Of a DNA stretch of 64,000 bases, positions 59,279 through 64,000 are shown piece by piece. The translations under genes and the position numbers were made by a program. Position 1 is the first letter of the stretch, and every line of letters begins with the position of its first letter. The stretch covers positions 23,919,385-23,983,384 of the forward strand of contig NC_091303.1 of NCBI RefSeq assembly GCF_038502225.1, given 5' to 3'. This DNA is from Cherax quadricarinatus. Taxonomy: Eukaryota > Arthropoda > Malacostraca > Decapoda > Parastacidae. The notes under the pieces were generated by a model. That model was not told where the DNA came from. It did no database searches and worked only from the letters and a program-made list of their open reading frames with translations.

Positions 59279-60416
59279 AATTGACACAGTTACTTTTTGC
59301 TGATGATACTGTGCTTATGGGAGATTCTAAAGAAAAATTGCAAAGGTTAGTGGATGAGTTTGGGAATGTGTGTAAAGGTAGAAAGTTGAAAGTGAACATA
59401 GAAAAGAGTAAGGTGATGAGGGTGTCAAATGATTTAGATAAAGAAAAATTGGATATCAAATTGGGGAGGAGGAGTATGGAAGAAGTGAATGTTTTCAGAT
59501 ACTTGGGAGTTGACGTGTCGGCGGATGGATTTATGAAGGATGAGGTTAATCATAGAATTGATGAGGGAAAAAAGGTGAGTGGTGCGTTGAGGTATATGTG
59601 GAGTCAAAAAACGTTATCTATGGAGGCAAAGAAGGGAATGTATGAAAGTATAGTAGTACCAACACTCTTATATGGGTGTGAAGCTTGGGTGGTAAATGCA
59701 GCAGCGAGGAGACGGTTGGAGGCAGTGGAGATGTCCTGTTTAAGGGCAATGTGTGGTGTAAATATTATGCAGAAAATTCGGAGTGTGGAAATTAGGAGAA
59801 GGTGTGGAGTTAATAAAAGTATTAGTCAGAGGGCAGAAGAGGGGTTGTTGAGGTGGTTTGGTCATTTAGAGAGAATGGATCAAAGTAGAATGACATGGAA
59901 AGCATATAAATCTATAGGGGAAGGAAGGCGGGGTAGGGGTCGTCCTCGAAAGGGTTGGAGAGAGGGGGTAAAGGAGGTTTTGTGGGTAAGGGGCTTGGAC
60001 TTCCAGCAAGCGTGCGTGAGCGTGTTAGATAGGAGTGAATGGAGACGAATGGTACTTGGGACCTGACGATCTGTTGGAGTGTGAGCAGGGTAATATTTAG
60101 TGAAGGGATTCAGGGAAACCGGTTATTTTCATATAGTCGGACTTGAGTCCTGGAAATGGGAAGTACAATGCCTGCACTTTAAAGGAGGGGTTTGGGATAT
60201 TGGCAGTTTGGAGGGATATGTTGTGTATCTTTATATGTGTATGCTTCTAGACTGTTGTATTCTGAGCACCTCTGCAAAAACAGTGATAATGTGCGAATGT
60301 GGTGAAAGTGTTGAATGATGATGAAAGTATTTTCTTTTTGGGGATTTTCTTTCTTTTTTGGGTCACCCTGCCTCGGTGGGAGACGGCCGACTTGTTGAAA
60401 AAAAAAAAAAAAAAAA
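59279..60416 (+). pseudogene. RTE-like copy 2, tandem, palm to poly(A)
   Basis: Repeats 58446-59278 almost exactly from ELTQLLFADDTVLMGDS onward. It keeps Trp at the site of the upstream stop, ends at EWRRMVLGT and a stop at 60064-60066, then has a full 3' UTR with gtcaccctgcctcggtggga and a poly(A) tract ending about 60416. Confidence 0.88.
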
Positions 60417-60718
60417 TTCAGGGAAACCGGTTATTTTCATATAGTCGGACTTGAATCCTGGAAATGGGAAGTACAATGCCTGCACTTTAAAGGAGGGGTT
60501 TGGGATATTGGCAGTTTGGAGGGATATGTTGTGTATCTTTATACGTATATGCTTCTGAACTGTTGTATTCTGAGTACCTCTGCAAAAGCAGTGATAATGT
60601 GTGAGTGTGGTGAAAGTGTTGAATGATGATGAAAGTATTTTCTTTTTGGGGATTTTCTTTCTTTTTTGGGTCACCCTGCCTCGGTGGGAGACGGCCGACT
60701 TGTTGAAAAAAAAAAAAA
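60417..60718 (+). repeat. RTE 3' UTR copy 3, tandem
   Basis: Starts attcagggaaaccgg straight after the poly(A) of copy 2 and repeats its 3' UTR, including a second poly(A) tract. Confidence 0.9.
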
Positions 60719-60729
60719 TATATTATAGA

Positions 60730-60810
60730 AACCAGAAGGAAGAAAGGAAGGAATGAAGGATGGAAGGAAGGAAGGAAGGAAAGAAAAGTAAGGAAGGAAG
60801 GAATGATGAC
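60730..60810. repeat. (GGAA)n microsatellite
   Basis: Starts accagaaggaagaaagg, like the left boundary of the purine tract at 56970. The RTE block therefore sits between two copies of this phrase. Confidence 0.85.
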
Positions 60811-60839
60811 ACGACCATTACCTAGGATAATCACCTAAC

Positions 60840-61497
60840 ATAACTGCCTGCCACTACCTGAAGAAAACTGCTCAGACGAGTTGTTTTGTCTATGCACACA
60901 AACACACACAAACAAACACTACCCACAAAAATGCAGATACACTAGTTTTATGTGTGAGGAGTGTAAAACACCATTGTGTATGAAACCATGTTTCAGAGTT
61001 CCACAAGCTGCAGAACTTCTAGAAAAACGTCTAGTGACTGTACATTTGTATATACGTATATTATAGAACAATAGTAATAAATAATTTTTTGTATTGTTGG
61101 TTTGTATAAACAAGTTTTGTAAACAATATAATGATAATGTTTGTGCGGTTATTGTGTTGAATACAATGAGTGAATATATGTACATTGCACCATGCTTTGG
61201 TCTCACAGGCCACATAAGTTACGTGGAAAAAAAAAATTGGAAAATACAAGAAACCTTCAAATGGGAGTACCGTAAATGTGTACCGGGTGAGCGGCATTCG
61301 CTGCTGTTGCCATACTCAGCTCATTTTCTGCCAACTTTACGCCTCTATAGCTCGGTAAGTACTGATTGAAAATATTTTTTTTAGGCTTAAAACACTCAGC
61401 AAATTAATCCTAACATTTTGGTAAGAATTTTTTTTTTTTCAAATATTTTGCGACATAGGAAGACAATTTCAGAATTGGGCTTGCGACAGTCAAAGGG
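60840..61497 (+). pseudogene. piggyBac transposase relic, C-terminal cysteine-rich domain and 3' end
   Basis: A frame at 60881-61066 includes KCRYTSFMCEECKTPLCMKP then CFRV. The Cys spacing (CEEC, then LC and PC) fits the C-terminal cysteine-rich domain of piggyBac transposases. Upstream frames are broken and the catalytic aspartates are not visible. The element ends with the inverted terminal repeat at 61497. Remnant only. Confidence 0.6.
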
Positions 61498-61501
61498 TTA
61501 A

Positions 61502-61982
61502 ATGCCAACTTCAGAAATGAAGCATTTTTGAGGATTCTTTGCTGATGAACCCTTCACTATGCAACATGAATTGTTTGAAAATGGCCTGTGTAATTCAATG
61601 ACTAACATGTCTATGCCAGGAAAGTAAGCTTATATGCAGAATTCATGATTAGTAATTTTCTGACAGTATCTAAGTTGAGAGTCAAAAAGAAGCTCCTGTA
61701 AATGACGTGACAGAATGTTGTCGTACTCTTTCTTGTTGCACATCACTGCCAGCCACTTGACACAAATGAACAGCATCTTCCCAGATATGCTGCCACAAAT
61801 TTTCACTGTTTTCCCTGAAGTCCAGACAGGACTGACTTAACAAGATCCACAGCAGAAGCCAACTGCAGGAAAGCGAATTAGTGATCTGAAATAAAGTCCT
61901 CATTGTAATAGTTTTTTATGAATGACATCAGTGAGATTGTACAGGGCCGTTCTGTTATCCTATGGGTATTTGATGTTTCAAT
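61502..61982 (-). pseudogene. hAT-like transposase relic, middle part
   Basis: The minus strand reads ALYNLTDVIHK, LQLASAVDLVKSVLSGLQGK, a frameshift, NSENLWQHIWEDAVHLCQVA and ERVRQHSVTS, then YFPGIDMLVIELHRPFSNN. The order and phrases fit DUF4371/hAT transposases (the segment before the RRRV region and the helper domain). It is interrupted on the left by piggyBac at TTAA and on the right by an RTE-derived element. Old, with several frameshifts. Confidence 0.5.
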
Positions 61983-62315
61983 GTCTGGTAATGTTGTAGG
62001 TAGTAGGTTGGTGGACAGCAGCCGCCCAGGGAGGTACTACCGTCCTGCCAAATGAGTGTAAAACAGAAGCCTGTAATTGTTTTACACGATGGTAGGATTG
62101 CTGGTGTCTTTTTTTTTCTGTCTCTTGAACATGCAAGGTTTAAGGTATGTCTTGCTACTTCTACTTACACTTAGGTCACACTACACATACATGTACAAGC
62201 ATATAGTATATACACACCCCTCTGGGTTTTCTTCTATTTTCTTACTAGTTCTTGTGATGAATGGTTTGAAAAACCGACAAGTTGAAGATTGAGACACTTA
62301 TGCAGCATATGGGAA

Positions 62316-62370
62316 TCTTTATTCAGGAAACGTTTCACCACACAGTGGCTTCATCAGTCCAATACAAAGA
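62316..62370 (-). ncRNA. Hammerhead ribozyme motif, inverted unit
   Basis: Minus strand: tcttt/aaaga outer stem I, GGA/TCC inner stem I, CTGATGA, stem II GCCAC-TGT-GTGGT, and GAAAC. Architecture as in the 63329 copy, with one G-T pair in stem II. Confidence 0.6.
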
Positions 62371-62587
62371 GGAAGGCGTAAGGAGAGGAGGAGAATGAGG
62401 TAATCAGTCCCTCAACCTGGAGTCGATGTGTTCAGTCCATCAATCTTGTAGAATGTACAGCATAGGGCCGTAGACGTGGCTTATATACTGTAGTGAGGTG
62501 ACGTGAAGCAGGTGGAGGCGGGGTCATAGTGGTACCATCCACTAGTCGAAGTAGGTCTTCGTCCAAAGGTTGAACAAGTGTTGAAGT

Positions 62588-62627
62588 GATGAAGCCACTG
62601 TGTGGCGAAACGTTTCCTGAATAAAGA
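62588..62627 (+). ncRNA. Hammerhead-like motif cut at unit junction
   Basis: Keeps TGATGA, stem II and GAAAC but has lost the 5' strand of stem I where the inverted unit joins (gttgaagtgatgaagcc). Not expected to be active. Confidence 0.45.
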
Positions 62628-62950
62628 TTCCCATATGCTGCATAAGTGTCTCAATCTTCAACTTGTCGGTTTTTCAAACCATTCATCACAACTGTCAGAC
62701 ACTGCAGCATCATGGGATCTTGTTACAAAGAATTCTTCAACACTTGTTCAACCTTTGGACGAAGACCTACTTCGACTAGTGGATGGTACCACTATGACCC
62801 CGCCTCCACCTGCTTCACATCACCTCACTACAGTATATAAGCCACGTCTACGGCCCTATGCTGTACATTCTACAAGATTGATGGACTGAACACATCGACT
62901 CCAGGTTGAGGGACTGATTACCTCATTCTCCTCCTCTCCTTACGCCTTCC

Positions 62951-63005
62951 TCTTTGTATTGGACTGATGAAGCCACTGTGTGGCGAAACATTTCCTGAAT
63001 AAAGA
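62951..63005 (+). ncRNA. Hammerhead ribozyme motif, tandem unit 1
   Basis: Same as the 63329 copy except GAAACATTTC instead of GAAACGTTTC after the core. This weakens the very short stem III. Confidence 0.6.
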
Positions 63006-63328
63006 TTCCCATATGCTGCATAAGTGTCTCAATCTTCAACTTGTCGGTTTTTCAAACCATTCATCACAACTGTCAGACACTGCAGCATCATGGGATCTTG
63101 TTACAAAGAATTCTTCAACACTTGTTCAACCTTTGGACGAAGACCTACTTCGACTAGTGGATGGTACCACTATGACCCCGCCTCCACCTGCTTCACGTCA
63201 CCTCACTACAGTATATAAGCCACGTCTACGGCCCTATGCTGTACATTCTACAAGATTGATGGACTGAACACATCGACTCCAGGTTGAGGGACTGATTACC
63301 TCATTCTCCTCCTCTCCTTACGCCTTCC

Positions 63329-63383
63329 TCTTTGTATTGGACTGATGAAGCCACTGTGTGGCGAAACGTTTCCTGAATAAAGA
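63329..63383 (+). ncRNA. Hammerhead ribozyme motif, tandem unit 2
   Basis: The 55-nt motif has TCTTT pairing with AAAGA and GGA pairing with TCC as stem I around an internal loop. It then has the invariant CTGATGA, a perfect stem II (GCCAC-TGT-GTGGC) and GAAAC followed by GTTTC. Stem III is only the self-complementary ACGT, so a dimer or a weak monomer would be needed. Minimal hammerheads with tiny stem III are known in Penelope-like elements. Activity is inferred, not shown. Confidence 0.65.
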
Positions 63384-63654
63384 TTCCCATATGCTGCATA
63401 AGTGTCTCAATCTTTTACTAGTTCTTGTTCTTGTTTATTTCTTCTTTCCTCCATGGGGAAGTGGAACAGAATTCTTCCTCCGTAAGCCATGCGTGTTGTA
63501 AGAGGCAACTAAAATGCCAGGAGCAAGGAGCTAGTAACCCCTTCTCCTGTATATATTACTAAATGTAAAAGGAGAAACTTTCGTTTTTCCTTTTGGGCCA
63601 CCCCCACCTCGGTGGGATACGGCCGGTGTGTTGAAAGAAAGTCTGGTAATGTTG

Positions 63655-63760
63655 CAGTAATTGCTGTTAATGTTAATTTGACAGTATAACAAGAAGTGTC
63701 TGATAGACAGAAAGGTAATATAATTGTAGTGTATACCAAGAGTATGTAAATAAAACACAG
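63655..63760 (-). pseudogene. Possible N-terminal continuation of hAT-like relic
   Basis: The minus strand here continues the open but stop-bearing sequence upstream of 61982 once the RTE-derived element is removed. Similarity is weak, and the call is by position. Confidence 0.25.
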
Positions 63761-64000
63761 TACAGGTTATAGCATTTTGTGAAGATGTTTCATCCTTCAG
63801 GGACTTGATTAATTTGCACAGAGAATTAATAAAGGGGTTGGTGAGAGGTCCTGAGGTAAAAGAAAGAGGTTGTGGTCAATGCGAGTAGCCAGCCGAGTCA
63901 GTGAGGTTAGCAATGAGGAATTACACACACAGAGGAATACAAACCACACTAGTAAAGGTATACCTAATATTGGGAGAATAAGCCAGAAGTAATAATGCTG
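63761..64000. other. Unassigned sequence at window edge
   Basis: No recognised gene or repeat. Confidence 0.4.

Larger units (their letters stand above)
49462..61497 (+). mobile_element. piggyBac-like element swollen by nested LINEs
   Basis: The left end ccctctgactgtttcggcc (from 49462) and the inverted right end ccctttgactgtcgcaag (to 61497) are each flanked by TTAA (49458-49461 and 61498-61501). Internal blocks at 49462-49590, 56727-56967 and 60840-61497 are piggyBac-derived. The MITE at 46836-47146 shows that the first two blocks were once adjacent: its aggcct, catgagagaatgggt, cagtgtgtgccatataaaa order spans the same break. The remainder is inserted LINE sequence. Confidence 0.65.
62255..63414 (+). 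mobile_element. Penelope-like tandem cassette with 13-bp target duplication
   Basis: An inverted partial unit (62255-62585) is followed by two head-to-tail units of exactly 378 bp (landmarks at 62588, 62966 and 63344). Perfect copies of ttactagttcttg flank the cassette at 62242-62254 and 63415-63427. Each unit bears a hammerhead motif and aataaag, and no reverse transcriptase. Tandem plus inverted terminal repeats and hammerhead motifs are known features of Penelope-like elements. This is a coding-free remnant or a non-autonomous form. Confidence 0.78.
61997..63640 (+). mobile_element. RTE-derived non-autonomous element with 14-bp target duplication
   Basis: Excluding a nested insert, the element is about 471 bp: 61997-62254 plus 63428-63640. 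Its head matches the 5' UTR of the RTE copy at 56567-56200 (taggtagtaggttggtg, gaggtactaccgtcctgcc, cctccgtaagccatgcgtg). Its tail carries the RTE end motif (ggccaccc, cctcggtgggatacggccgg, tgttgaaagaaa). No coding region is left. Perfect copies of gtctggtaatgttg flank it at 61983-61996 and 63641-63654. Confidence 0.82.

Overview
The window is eukaryotic nuclear DNA, most likely from a decapod crustacean (crayfish or lobster type). The evidence is the mixture of RTE-, CR1- and L2-like LINEs, Penelope-like elements with hammerhead motifs, hAT and piggyBac remnants, long AT and TG microsatellites, and a short TTAGG-type telomere motif. There are no prokaryotic operons, rRNA genes or intact tRNA genes. 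Nearly everything visible is transposon or satellite. The only stretch I would call a host coding exon is a glutamine-rich terminal exon at 15172-15512. Family names rest on protein motifs read by eye, so superfamily assignments are firmer than clade names. For reference I name five LINE groups: RTE-like; LINE-B (CR1/Jockey-like, motif SSVPQGTVLAP); L2-like with a (TTTGA)n tail; LINE-D (CR1-like with a (CA)n tail); and LINE-E (a CR1/L2-like 3' end).

Layout. 1-8.7 kb: tRNA-tailed repeats, LINE-E, RTE and L2-like fragments joined through AT and TG microsatellites. 8.7-14.2 kb: a LINE-B copy on the plus strand, then three LINE-D pieces on the minus strand separated by TG arrays. 14.2-18 kb: the host exon and its downstream flank, then AT-rich repeats. 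18-21.7 kb: Penelope-like repeats, a solo LTR inside LINE-B, and a short TAA-tailed element with perfect target duplications. 21.7-36.3 kb: a minisatellite of about 12.5 kb with a 14-bp monomer. A LINE-B copy sits at its left edge and an LTR-like insert in its middle. 36.4-49 kb: LINE-E, a degraded hAT gene split by LINE-B, a large palindrome with tRNA-like ends, an unrecognised protein remnant, a small hAT, MITEs and a second solo LTR. 49.1-63.8 kb: a nested stack. A hAT relic is split by a piggyBac element flanked by TTAA. The piggyBac holds an L2-like LINE, an inverted RTE copy and a tandemly duplicated RTE copy. The same hAT relic is also split by a short RTE-derived element, which is itself split by a tandem Penelope-like cassette carrying hammerhead ribozyme motifs.

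Target-site duplications read directly from the sequence (5, 8, 9-14 bp, TA or TTAA, as each class predicts) give a relative order of insertion. The most interesting items are the hammerhead-bearing tandem cassette, the RTE head-plus-tail non-autonomous element, the TAA-tailed short element family, the 14-bp satellite with higher-order structure, and the palindromic tRNA-ended elements.
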